Shown piece by piece: positions 26,592-34,890 of a DNA stretch of 64,000 nt. Origin of the DNA: Roseibium sp. MMSF_3544 (GTDB taxonomy: Bacteria; Pseudomonadota; Alphaproteobacteria; Rhizobiales; Stappiaceae); NCBI RefSeq assembly GCF_030732845.1, contig NZ_JASHKA010000024.1:21842-85841 (forward strand). The letters are read 5' to 3'. Under the pieces are notes generated by a model. The model saw only the letters and a list, made by a program, of their open reading frames with translations, searched no databases and had not been told where the DNA came from. The stretch's first letter is position 1, and each line of letters begins with the position of its first letter. Position numbers and translations under genes: made by a program.

Positions 26592-27575
26592 TCAGCGCGC
26601 GGTCATCAGCCGGGCCATATCGATCATGCGCCGGGAAAACCCCCATTCGTTGTCATACCAGCCGAAAATGCGGGCTTGGCGTTCGCCGACGGACAGGGTC
26701 TCGGGCAGAGCGATGACGAGGGACTCGGGCCGCGCGCGCATGTCGGTGGAAACGACATGGTCGTCAGTGAAACCAACGACCGGGTTGTCTGCGAAGATCT
26801 GCCGAAGGATTTGATTGACGGGCTGGCCGACGGGTTGCTTCCAGGTCACCGTCAGATCGACCGCCGACACACTGATGGTCGGAACGCGAACAGCAGCGCC
26901 CGTAATCACGCCGTCGATTTGCGGCAACACCTTGCCAACCAGTTTCGTCGCGCTGGTGGTGGTTGGAACCATCGAAACGCCACCCGCCCGGCTGCGCTCA
27001 AGCGGTCCGCGCGGTGCATCCACCATTGGCTGGCTGCCGGTGTAACAATGGATCGTTGTCATGTGACCGGCTTCGATGCCGATGGCATCGTCGAGGCCGC
27101 GCAACAGCGGGGCAAGCGCATTGGTCGTGCAGGATCCGTTTGAAACGATGCGATGTCCGTTGAGCTTTTCTTCATTCGCGCCCCGCACAAGCGTGATTTC
27201 GGCGGCAGGGGACGGACCTGAAATTAGCACGTTCTGCGCGCCTGCCTTTAGTCCGCGCTGCGCTATCTCGGGTGTGTTGGCCCTGCCTGTGCATTCCATC
27301 ACGACATCCACACCACGAAGGTCCAGCTGCGAGAGATCCGCTTCTGCGGAAAACGGGATCACATGACCGTTGACTGCAAGGCTCTGATTGCTTTCTGAGA
27401 CGTCACCCGGATAAGGGCCGAAGACGCTGTCATACTTGAAAAGGTACGCGCAGGTGTCGAGCGGTGCGATGTCGTTGATCCGCACAACGTCCACCTTCTC
27501 AGCTTCTGGCAGCTGCAAAATCTGGCGCAAGACAGTTCGGCCAATCCGGCCGAACCCGTTGATGACAATCCGCAT
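26592..27575 (-). CDS. gap: Glyceraldehyde-3-phosphate dehydrogenase-type enzyme
   Basis: A 327-residue GAPDH: N-terminal NAD domain MRIVINGFGRIGRTVLRQ, catalytic cysteine C149 in NGSCTTNALAP, His in TTIHCYTGSQ, and the usual GGVSMVPTTTSATKLVGKVL substrate loop. Length and motifs are complete. It stands alone in glycolytic terms, inserted on the minus strand between allA and allE, so it is likely a paralogue used under special conditions (or an erythrose-4-phosphate-type variant) and not the housekeeping copy. A perfect 22-bp palindrome lies ~100 bases upstream of its start. Its link to ureide use, if any, is not evident. Confidence 0.9.
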   Translation of the reverse strand: MRIVINGFGRIGRTVLRQILQLPEAEKVDVVRINDIAPLDTCAYLFKYDSVFGPYPGDVSESNQSLAVNGHVIPFSAEADLSQLDLRGVDVVMECTGRANTPEIAQRGLKAGAQNVLISGPSPAAEITLVRGANEEKLNGHRIVSNGSCTTNALAPLLRGLDDAIGIEAGHMTTIHCYTGSQPMVDAPRGPLERSRAGGVSMVPTTTSATKLVGKVLPQIDGVITGAAVRVPTISVSAVDLTVTWKQPVGQPVNQILRQIFADNPVVGFTDDHVVSTDMRARPESLVIALPETLSVGERQARIFGWYDNEWGFSRRMIDMARLMTAR

Positions 27576-27673
27576 TCCAACGACCTGCTAGTTGAGTTTC
27601 GTCGATCGTGGCACCGCCCTATTCAGGTGCCGTTCCGGAAGGCGTATCATGCTTTAAGCTATTGATCTCATTT

Positions 27674-27695
27674 ATATTGTCCTTAAGGACAATAT
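27674..27695. promoter_or_regulatory. Perfect 22-bp palindrome between allE and gap
   Basis: Left half ATATTGTCCTT and right half AAGGACAATAT are exact reverse complements with no loop. It starts ~99 bases upstream of the GAPDH start and ends 10 bases from the allE stop. The absence of a loop argues for a dimeric-repressor operator (GntR-like TTGTC/GACAA half-sites) more than a terminator. Confidence 0.55.
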
Positions 27696-27705
27696 GATCT
27701 TTGCG

Positions 27706-28536
27706 CTAGCGCGCGGCTGGTCTCAGCGGCATGTGCCGGTTGACGTCCTTGTAGAGCAGGTACCGGAACGGACCAGGTCCGCCCGCATAACAGGCCTGCG
27801 GACAGAATGCGCGCAGCCACATGTAATCGCCGGCCTCAACCTCGACCCAGTCCTGGTTCAACCGGTAGACCGCCTTGCCCTGAAGAACATAAAGGCCGTG
27901 CTCCATGACGTGGGTTTCCGCAAAGGGAATGACGGCACCGGGCTGAAAGGTGACGATGTTGACATGCATGTCGTGGCGTAGGTCCGTTGGTTCAACGAAC
28001 CGGGTGGTGGCCCATTTACCGTCGGTGTCGGGCATGGCAATGGGCTCGTTCTCGCTTTCGTGGGTCACGAAAAAATCCGGTTGGTCGAGACCTTCGACTG
28101 GTTCGTAGGCTTTGCGGATCCAATGGAAACGCACATGTTCAGTGCCGGAGTTCCTGAAGGTCCAATCGGTTTTGGGAGGCAGGTAGACGTAGCTGCCAGC
28201 GCGCAGTTCATGGGTCTGGCCATCCCTTGAGAGCGTCGCTGTGCCCTCGACAATGAACAGCACGCTTTCGGCAACCGGGTCGGTGTCAGGCCGCTCGGAC
28301 CCGCCGTCTGGTGCGACTTCCATGATGTATTGCGAAAAAGTTTCGGCAAAACCGGAAAGCGGGCGCGACAGAACCCAAAGCCTGGTACCGGACCAGAAGG
28401 GCAGGTAACTGGTCACGATGTCACGCATTGTGCCGCGTGGTATGACCGCGTAGGCGTCGGTAAACACGGCGCGGTCGGTCAGAAGTGTTTCCTGCCCAGG
28501 GTGTCCGCCTTTCGGCGCGAAATAGCTATCAGACAC
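27706..28536 (-). CDS. allE: (S)-ureidoglycine aminohydrolase (AllE/UGlyAH)
   Basis: A 276-residue bicupin enzyme that releases ammonia from ureidoglycine to give S-ureidoglycolate, the substrate of AllA. N-terminal YAVIPRGTMRDIVTSYLPFW and the first cupin (~70-140, with VLFIVEGTATL and YVYLPPKTDW) are typical; the second cupin (~180-265) carries HDMHVNIVTFQPG, ETHVMEHGLYVLQG with the metal His/Glu ligands, and the C-terminal YLLYKDVNRH. It is separated from the other ureide genes by GAPDH but runs with it on the minus strand; a LysR gene lies upstream on the same strand. Confidence 0.95.
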   Translation of the reverse strand: MSDSYFAPKGGHPGQETLLTDRAVFTDAYAVIPRGTMRDIVTSYLPFWSGTRLWVLSRPLSGFAETFSQYIMEVAPDGGSERPDTDPVAESVLFIVEGTATLSRDGQTHELRAGSYVYLPPKTDWTFRNSGTEHVRFHWIRKAYEPVEGLDQPDFFVTHESENEPIAMPDTDGKWATTRFVEPTDLRHDMHVNIVTFQPGAVIPFAETHVMEHGLYVLQGKAVYRLNQDWVEVEAGDYMWLRAFCPQACYAGGPGPFRYLLYKDVNRHMPLRPAAR

Positions 28537-28681
28537 GGTTCGGCTTTCTCGGGTTCAATCGGATACAGCACAGACTATGCCGACGAGGCCTCACTTGGAC
28601 CAGCCGGTTTGAGGGATGAAATCTTTCCTGAAAACCAAGAAAGTGAGATCCGCATTTTTGTTTTTTTGGAAAATACGGCGA

Positions 28682-29620
28682 TCAGGCACTTTTCTTGATC
28701 ATAGCGGAGCGCATGGTTGTCATTTCATCGCTCAGAAAGTCGCAAAAGTCCTTGGCGACGATTGAAATTGGCCGGTGAGTTGGCGTCAGAATGGAAAGGC
28801 CGTTCTGAATGCGCGGCCGGAACGGGCGAAAGACGATCATCGGGGGACCCATACCAAGACGCCCGTCCTCCTGGGCCTTGTATGCCGTCAGCATGTCGCA
28901 GATAAGGGCACACAACCCGGCTTCGACAAAGCGCAATCCCGCCAGCGCAGTCTGCAGCTCAAAGCGTTGATTGAAGCGCACGCCGGCGTCGCGAAAACGG
29001 GCCAGTGTCTGTTTGTGGCTGCGATGCTCGGAATGGAGCAGCGCCAAGGGATATCCGTCGAGCTCCTCGGGCGTGATGACTTCTTTCGCGGCAAGCGGGT
29101 CGGTCGCCGGAACGGCGCAAAGGCATTCAAGGTCAAAGTCGATCTGATCGAAAGAATTGCGCGCGCGCGGGGTCTCAGTGAACCCGATATCGAATTGCTG
29201 GGCTGCGATCAGCTCCTCGATCTCCGATGATGTGCGGCTGGCCAGCGCCACTTTGACGCTCGGTTTGTCCGCCACAAACTTTGAGAGACTGTTGGGCAGG
29301 AAGTCGGCGACCGCTTCCGGTACACCGGCGATGCGAAGCTGGCCGTGTTCCCGGTTGGCGAGGCCGCGCAGTGTGCGTTTGGAAATCTCGAGCCGCTTCA
29401 GGATGGCTTCTGCTTCCTCGAGAAAGAATTCCGCTTCCGGCGTCGGCACGAGACGGCCCTGTTCGCGCACGAACAGTTTCAGTTCCAGTTCCGTTTCAAG
29501 GCCCGCAATGGTTGAGCTGACGGCGGGTTGTGTCCGGCCTAGCGTACGGGCTGCCTCTGAAATGGAACCACTACGCATGACCTCACGAAAGGTCGCCAAT
29601 TGCCGAATCGACAGGTTCAT
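28682..29620 (-). CDS. LysR-family regulator near allE
   Basis: A 312-residue LysR regulator with the standard MNLSIRQLATFREVMRSGSISEAARTLGRTQPAVSS HTH-start split here as residues ~1-60, then LKLFVREQGRLVPTPEAE and an effector domain (~90-300). It is followed by allE on the same strand after 145 bases; the gap is too wide to assume one transcript, but control of allE is plausible. Upstream, a near-palindrome at 29647-29665 could be its own operator. Other targets are not visible. Confidence 0.88.
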   Translation of the reverse strand: MNLSIRQLATFREVMRSGSISEAARTLGRTQPAVSSTIAGLETELELKLFVREQGRLVPTPEAEFFLEEAEAILKRLEISKRTLRGLANREHGQLRIAGVPEAVADFLPNSLSKFVADKPSVKVALASRTSSEIEELIAAQQFDIGFTETPRARNSFDQIDFDLECLCAVPATDPLAAKEVITPEELDGYPLALLHSEHRSHKQTLARFRDAGVRFNQRFELQTALAGLRFVEAGLCALICDMLTAYKAQEDGRLGMGPPMIVFRPFRPRIQNGLSILTPTHRPISIVAKDFCDFLSDEMTTMRSAMIKKSA

Positions 29621-29646
29621 GGATACGCGAGAACCGCCCCCTAGAT

Positions 29647-29665
29647 CATATTATGAAATAATGTG
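29647..29665. promoter_or_regulatory. LysR-box-like near-palindrome upstream of lysR
   Basis: Halves CATATTAT (29647-29654) and ATAATGTG (29658-29665) around GAA match at 7 of 8 positions and contain the T-N11-A layout of LysR sites. It begins 27 bases upstream of the LysR start on the minus strand, fitting autoregulation. Confidence 0.4.
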
Positions 29666-29851
29666 TCGCGTAAGGGGGGCAAGGTCAACTGCTGCAAGCA
29701 AAACCCGTTCAATTTCACAGATTTAGCCGGGGATTAATTTTTCAACTTTGAAGAAAAAATCAACATTAAACTCAGGCACAACTTGTAATTGCTTGCGCGG
29801 TTTAAGTGAAAAACTGAAGGAGTCGACGTTTTTCAAAATAACATTGTCCGG

Positions 29852-30661
29852 TCATTCATCCGGCGACCAAAGCCGGTCGAGATCGAACGCGGCGACGTCC
29901 TGCAACAGCTCGATAAAGCCCCTGGCGGCGTGGTCAAGCGACTGACGGCCTTTTTCGGCTGTCGCAAGAGCCGCGTTGCCGACCGCACCATGTGGATTGA
30001 GGTCTTGCGCTTTCCAGCCATATTGCGCCTTGCCGTGTCCGCGCAGGTGATTGAATTCCGACAGATAGCTTTGTTGTTCTGACGCAAAGTCCTGGGCCAG
30101 CTCCATGCGGACAAGGTCCGGGTGGAGGTGCAACATCAGCGACGTTTCAATGTCGCCGCCATGTATTCCATAGGTGAACTCATCCTCGGGAAACAGCCCC
30201 TCCGGCTGTCCAAAACGAAGCCAGTTCGTCGCGACCGCAAACATATGGTGCTTCACCCTGAGTTCGCGCGCCACGATATCCAGGATGGGGACGTTGCCGC
30301 CGTGCGAGTTGATCAGCACCAGCTTGCGTATGCCGGACCTGGCGACGCTTTCCCCTATTTCGATCCAGCAGCGTGTCACCGTTTCCCAACCAAGTGTCAG
30401 CGTTCCCGGAGAGGAAATGTGTTCGTCGGATTTTCCCACCTGTTGCGTCGGCAGGAAGGTAGCCGGAATGCCGTCGGGCAGGAGCTCCAGGACACGCGCA
30501 ATCTGTCCTTCCGCGATGGCTGTGTCTGTAAAGAGCGGAAGATGGGGACCATGCTGTTCAATGGCGGCGACAGGCAAGACCGCAATCCAGTTCTCCCGCG
30601 ACGGGTCCCGGAAGTCCTCAGTTGTCATATTATGCCAATAGCGCTTTGGCAGCATGGTCAT
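29852..30661 (-). CDS. Creatininase-family amidohydrolase
   Basis: A 269-residue metal-dependent amidohydrolase of the creatininase/mycofactocin-MftE family. Metal and active-site motifs are complete: AAIEQHGPHLPLFTD near residue 34, LINSHGGN near 122, and YGIHGGDIETS near 170. The frame is open far upstream (to 31168) on the minus strand, but only from the ATG at 30661 does it match the family. The enzymes hydrolyse cyclic or linear amides (creatinine, creatine-like, peptide-derived); the substrate is unknown here. It is a single gene between a LysR gene and the SprA-related protein. Confidence 0.85.
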   Translation of the reverse strand: MTMLPKRYWHNMTTEDFRDPSRENWIAVLPVAAIEQHGPHLPLFTDTAIAEGQIARVLELLPDGIPATFLPTQQVGKSDEHISSPGTLTLGWETVTRCWIEIGESVARSGIRKLVLINSHGGNVPILDIVARELRVKHHMFAVATNWLRFGQPEGLFPEDEFTYGIHGGDIETSLMLHLHPDLVRMELAQDFASEQQSYLSEFNHLRGHGKAQYGWKAQDLNPHGAVGNAALATAEKGRQSLDHAARGFIELLQDVAAFDLDRLWSPDE

Positions 30662-30808
30662 ATTCCGTTCGATCGATATTCCCACCCTGCTTTGCATAGC
30701 AGGGACTGACAGGCAAGTGGCACGCTGCCTACACCTCACGAACATATGATCGAAACAACTTAACCTCTGTTTAGAATTTGCTGACGTCTCTTGGCGACAA
30801 TCGGTGCC

Positions 30809-31756
30809 ATGATCGGCGCCTTGCTGTCCAATACGCCGGCGAACCTTTTGAGAAGCAGTGGTGTCGCGGGCGAACGGGACCCCGGGACGGGAGCGGATGC
30901 TTTCGGCCGGGACAGGGAGAGTGCGCGCAACAGCCTGGCCAGCGCGTCCGTCCAGTCCGTCCGAAAGAACAACAGCCCGGTGCTGACTGCAGAAGCTGTT
31001 CTCGCGCTCCAGGATGCCGAGAGCGCGGAGACAGCAAAACGCGGTGCCACGAACTCCCAGTCCCAGGGTGCTGACGAAGAAACCGACGGTTCTACCGAAG
31101 GACAAACCTCCGCTGCCGGAACAGGCGCCGCATCCGGCCAACCCGGGCAGGGCCCTGCGCAGGCCCAATCAGGCGCTGACGACAAAGAAGATCCTGACGG
31201 TGACGGCCTGAACGAGGCAGAGGAAAAACAGGTTCAGGAACTGGCCAAGCGCGACCGCGAGGTGCGTGCGCACGAACAGGCTCATGCGCGTGTCGGCGGT
31301 CCTTACGCAGGCGCACCGAGCTACACGTTCCAGCAGGGGCCGGACGGCAAGCGCTATGCCATTGGCGGCGAAGTTCAGATCGACACCGGCAAGGAAAAGA
31401 CACCTCAGGAAACCATCCGGAAGATGCAAGTCGTCATTCGCGCCGCGTTGGCACCGGCAGAACCGTCGTCGCAGGATCTGAAAGTCGCACAGCTGGCCCG
31501 CTCGCAGCTTTCTGAGGCTCAGGCCGAAGCGCGCCAGGAAAGAGCAGACGAACTGAAGGGCGGCGATGAAGATGCTGCGAAAGTTTCTGATGTTGGAAAT
31601 ATTGGCGGCGCGAGCGATGCCCGGCGGTCCGCTTCGCAGGACGGCGAAAACGGGTCTGGCTTGGGGGCGCGCAATTCGGAGGCATCCACGGCCTATCAAT
31701 CAGCACTTCAACGGGTGAATGAAGCCGAGGCTTTGGTTGCTTCGATTGTGGCCTAG
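30809..31756 (+). CDS. SprA-related putative metalloprotease
   Basis: A ~315-residue protein (ATG at 30809; a TTG at 30791 would add six residues). The first ~125 residues are disordered, rich in Ala, Gly, Ser and charged residues. The family core (~135-215) holds RDREVRAHEQAHARVGGPYAG, with HEQAH at ~155-159 as a zinc HExxH motif, and YTFQQGPDGKRYAIGGEVQI. The C-terminal part is a charged helix with another low-complexity stretch. This core defines the SprA-related/CJM1_0395 family, whose function is unknown; its name comes from a distant link to gliding-motility SprA. No signal peptide is seen. It is flanked by unrelated single genes. Confidence 0.75.
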   Translation: MIGALLSNTPANLLRSSGVAGERDPGTGADAFGRDRESARNSLASASVQSVRKNNSPVLTAEAVLALQDAESAETAKRGATNSQSQGADEETDGSTEGQTSAAGTGAASGQPGQGPAQAQSGADDKEDPDGDGLNEAEEKQVQELAKRDREVRAHEQAHARVGGPYAGAPSYTFQQGPDGKRYAIGGEVQIDTGKEKTPQETIRKMQVVIRAALAPAEPSSQDLKVAQLARSQLSEAQAEARQERADELKGGDEDAAKVSDVGNIGGASDARRSASQDGENGSGLGARNSEASTAYQSALQRVNEAEALVASIVA

Positions 31757-31807
31757 CGCCTACGCTCGGTTTGTCTTTCCATGATTTCCTTCCCGGGCAG
31801 GCACTAA

Positions 31808-32668
31808 ATGAACATACAACGAAAATCCGTCCGAATACAGGATGGCACTGTCTTGAGTTATCTGGAGGGCGGGGCTGGCAGGCCGCTTCTCATGGTGCAC
31901 GGCTGGTCTCAATCGGCCATTGGATATTCCGGTCAGTTTGACGCTCTTTGTAAAATCCGCCGCGTGATCGCTCTCGACTGGCGCGGGCACGGGGAGTCCG
32001 GAAAGCCCGAGACAGGTTACCGGATTTGCCGGTTTGCCAAAGACCTGCTGGAATTTACAGACGCTTTGGCGCTTCGGGATTTCGACATTCTTTGTCATTC
32101 TCTCGGCGTGTCTGTGTTCTGGGCCTACATGTCCATGTTCGGAAACGAAAAGCCTCCCAGGAAACCAGTGTTCGTCGATGAGCCGGCAGCTCTTCTTGCC
32201 CGGCCTGACTGGACTGAGGAGACGAGGCGCAACGCCGGTGCGATCATCGGCTCTCTAAAGATGCTAACGGACTTCACCACGGCCATCCGCAACGCCGAAA
32301 CGGTTGCCGCGCACGCGGAAATCATGCGTCCGATGTTCACCGCGTCCTATCCGCAGGAAGCACTTTTGGGCACTGCAAAGGAAAACCTGAAACTGCCACG
32401 ACGGTACGCGGCCAGTCTTCTTGAGGACAATTGTCTTCAGGATTGGCGAAGCGTTGTCAGCGACTTGCGAAATGAGGTTCTCGTCGTTGCAGCGGAAGCG
32501 AGTCCGCACCCTTTGGACTCGCAGAAGTGGATAGCCGAGCAAATAGACGGCGCAAAGCTGGAGGTCATCTCCGAACGCGAAGGTGGCAGCCACTTCATGT
32601 TCATGGAAAACCCGGATTGGTTCAATGTTGCGGTCGCCGGGTTTTTGAACGGAACAGAAAAAGGCTGA
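31808..32668 (+). CDS. Alpha/beta hydrolase
   Basis: A 286-residue alpha/beta hydrolase with the oxyanion strand GRPLLMVHGWSQS, the DWRGHGESGKP loop and nucleophile elbow CHSLGVS (in place of the more usual GHSxGG), plus a late SHFMFMENPDWFN that places the catalytic His. A lid region covers ~130-200. The CHSLG elbow and the VARDW-type loops are seen in non-heme chloroperoxidase/esterase-like members. It lies between the SprA-related gene and an MFS gene with no clear operon link; the substrate is unknown. Confidence 0.85.
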   Translation: MNIQRKSVRIQDGTVLSYLEGGAGRPLLMVHGWSQSAIGYSGQFDALCKIRRVIALDWRGHGESGKPETGYRICRFAKDLLEFTDALALRDFDILCHSLGVSVFWAYMSMFGNEKPPRKPVFVDEPAALLARPDWTEETRRNAGAIIGSLKMLTDFTTAIRNAETVAAHAEIMRPMFTASYPQEALLGTAKENLKLPRRYAASLLEDNCLQDWRSVVSDLRNEVLVVAAEASPHPLDSQKWIAEQIDGAKLEVISEREGGSHFMFMENPDWFNVAVAGFLNGTEKG

Positions 32669-32810
32669 CCGTTCGAGTGACATCGCACCGGTTCAACAGT
32701 TGTTTTACCCCCGGACAAATGCATCGCTTGTTGAACCGGGGCTGAGAACACGATACAGCCGTCGTCACAGTTTTTTGCGGAGACACGTTTCTCCAAATTC
32801 AGGTCACACC

Positions 32811-33953
32811 ATGCCAGCCATCGCCGCGCGCCGAGTAGTTTCGGCGGTCTTTTTCATGTGCGGAACGTTCATCGGTCTCTGGGCGTCGCGCATTCCGGAC
32901 TTCAAGGCGGCCACTGGTCTGAGCGAAGGCGGGTTCGGTCTTCTATTACTGGTCATGGCGCTTGGGGCCTTTACCGCTTTTCCGCTTGCCGGTGCGCTCA
33001 TGGACCGGCGTGGGTCTGCTGCGGTCACGAAACTTACGGCGGTCTGTACGGTCGTTGCCTTCACGCTTATCGGACTGGCGCCTTCAACGCTGCTGTTGAC
33101 GATAGCGCTCTTTCTCGGCGGATTTGCCTTCGGCGCTCTGGACGTATCCATGAATGGGTGGGGGGCGGAGGTTGAAACGGCACTGAAGCGTCCGGTCATG
33201 TCCTCGTTTCATGGTCTGTTCAGCCTGGGTGCCGGAGGGGCGGCGGCTGTCGGCGGGCTCGCGATCGAGCTGGGCTTGAGCGTGCCGCAGCACTTTTGTC
33301 TGTGGAGTGTTCTTTCGCTTCCGATCCTCGTCTGGTCGCTTCGCCAGGCCTGGCCGCATACGCCTGCCGGTGATCCGGCGGCCAACAAGCCGCCGTTGTT
33401 CGCCATTCCAAAAGGTGCGCTCTTGCTGGCAGGGCTGATCGCGCTTGTCGCCGCGCTCGGAGAGGGCGCGATGACGGACTGGGCCGCGCTCTACCAGATC
33501 ACCGATCTTGGATATTCGGAGTCGATTGCTCCGACGGCATTCACGGTCTTTTCCGTCGCCATGGTGATCATGCGGCTTGCAGGAGATCGCATCATTGCGC
33601 GCTATGGGCCCGTCCCGGTCGCTCGTGCAAGCGGTGTTGTTGCCGCGCTTGGCGGTGTGTTGCTTGTCTCGGGTGTGAACATCTGGGTCGTCTGGTCAGG
33701 AAGCTTCATCATGGGACTGGGATACGCCGTCCTTTTCCCGCTTGCCATGTCACGGGCCGCGGCAGACCCGCACATGTCGAAGGGCCTTGCGCTCGCGTCC
33801 GTTGCAACGCTTGGCTATGGTGCGTTTTTGTTTGGACCGCCGTTGCTCGGATTCATCGGCGACTTCTTTTCCCTCAGGGCGTCATTCGGAACAGTCGCAG
33901 TTTTGACACTCGTGATCCCATTCATGGCAGGTGCTCTCAAAGTGCGCTCCTGA
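32811..33953 (+). CDS. MFS transporter, YbjJ-like
   Basis: A 380-residue major facilitator with 12 helices. The ATG at 32811 is preferred over the open frame from 32700, whose extension is polar and non-coding in look. MCGTFIGLWASRIPDFKAATGLSEGGFGLLLL and PLAGALMDRRGSAAVTK match the YbjJ-like group (FucP/inner-membrane YbjJ) with the DRRG loop after helix 2; GALDVSMNGWGAEVE is a family mark. Substrate unknown (sugar-like or small metabolite efflux/uptake). Confidence 0.87.
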   Translation: MPAIAARRVVSAVFFMCGTFIGLWASRIPDFKAATGLSEGGFGLLLLVMALGAFTAFPLAGALMDRRGSAAVTKLTAVCTVVAFTLIGLAPSTLLLTIALFLGGFAFGALDVSMNGWGAEVETALKRPVMSSFHGLFSLGAGGAAAVGGLAIELGLSVPQHFCLWSVLSLPILVWSLRQAWPHTPAGDPAANKPPLFAIPKGALLLAGLIALVAALGEGAMTDWAALYQITDLGYSESIAPTAFTVFSVAMVIMRLAGDRIIARYGPVPVARASGVVAALGGVLLVSGVNIWVVWSGSFIMGLGYAVLFPLAMSRAAADPHMSKGLALASVATLGYGAFLFGPPLLGFIGDFFSLRASFGTVAVLTLVIPFMAGALKVRS

Positions 33954-34288
33954 GCCGCAGAACCCACAGGTATTTGGCACAGCGCAGGCACTGGCAATCA
34001 GCCCATTACAAAGGTCCAAATGCGGTTGGTGCTGCCTTCCCGGAACCGGGCTGATCGTCCGCCGGTTCGACGGGCTCGCAGAGGTGCTTCGAAGTCACGT
34101 CATGAAGCGTTCAGAAAACAACGGCCTCTTAAGCTATTTTGCCGGCGAAAGACGGGCAAGTCGTCGCAGTTTCAAAAAAACCAAAAGCAGTCTTGAATGT
34201 GTCATTTGACGGTTAAATACTCCCGCTAGGTTTCGGCCGTGGCAAACGACTTGATGATTCGGGCTGATGTCGGGACAGGTAGCGAGCG
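33954..34288. other. 335-base intergenic region, no feature recognised
   Basis: This gap lies between the MFS gene and the MarR gene. An open frame at 33931-34209 overlaps the MFS end and lacks coding character. I see no tRNA, hairpin with U-run or repeat. The promoter and any operator for the MarR gene should be in its last ~100 bases. Confidence 0.5.
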
Positions 34289-34822
34289 ATGGCGTTTAAC
34301 TACAAAAAGAGCATTACTTTTCGGCTTGTTCAGGCGGCTAAAGCGCAGCGCGCCCGGTCGGGTGCGCATTTGATGCGTATCGGATTGCACCCCGGACAGG
34401 AGCTTGTGTTGAAGGTTCTGGCGGACACGGACGGTCGAACCATGAGCCAGCTGGCGCTAGCGCTCGGCGTTCAACCGCCGACCGTCACCAAGATGGTTAC
34501 CCGTCTATCCAGCCAGGGATATGTGCGCCGGCAAGTCTCCGACACGGACGGTCGGCTGGCCCGTGTTTACCTGACCGAGGAGGGCCGGGAACTTGTCTTT
34601 TCAGTCGACAAGGCCTGGAAACGGTTGGAGCGGGAAGCCATGTCGGGTCTTGATGACAAGGACCGCAAGAAACTGCGCAAGCTGCTGCGTCAGGTGGAAA
34701 AGAACCTGTCTGTCGCTGTTGATGACGATCCGGAACATGAGAACGATTTTGAACCGGATAACGAAGAGACTTCCGAAACCGAAAAGAAGGGTTCCAAGGG
34801 CAAGGAATTGTCTGTTGCCTGA
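34289..34822 (+). CDS. MarR-family regulator with acidic C-terminal tail
   Basis: A 177-residue regulator: winged HTH at ~35-110 (TMSQLALALGVQPPTVTKMVTRLSSQGYVRR, then DGRLARVYLTEEG wing) with dimerising helices at both ends. The last ~30 residues are a charged tail (DDDPEHENDFEPDNEETSE) that ordinary MarR proteins lack. It converges with chrA but is not obviously its regulator. Effector unknown; often phenolic or oxidative compounds. Confidence 0.88.
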   Translation: MAFNYKKSITFRLVQAAKAQRARSGAHLMRIGLHPGQELVLKVLADTDGRTMSQLALALGVQPPTVTKMVTRLSSQGYVRRQVSDTDGRLARVYLTEEGRELVFSVDKAWKRLEREAMSGLDDKDRKKLRKLLRQVEKNLSVAVDDDPEHENDFEPDNEETSETEKKGSKGKELSVA

Positions 34823-34890
34823 CAGCCGGGACGCGAGGCAGTAATGCGCCAGCCTCCGTTCGGCTGTTTGTGAAAACGCGCCCTAGCGTT

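Noticed and set aside
30662..31168. Upstream extension of the creatininase frame
   Set aside because: Lies antisense to the SprA-related gene and is not family-like; the ATG at 30661 is the natural start.
33931..34209. 92-codon frame after the MFS gene
   Set aside because: It overlaps the MFS end, has no motif and no ribosome site.
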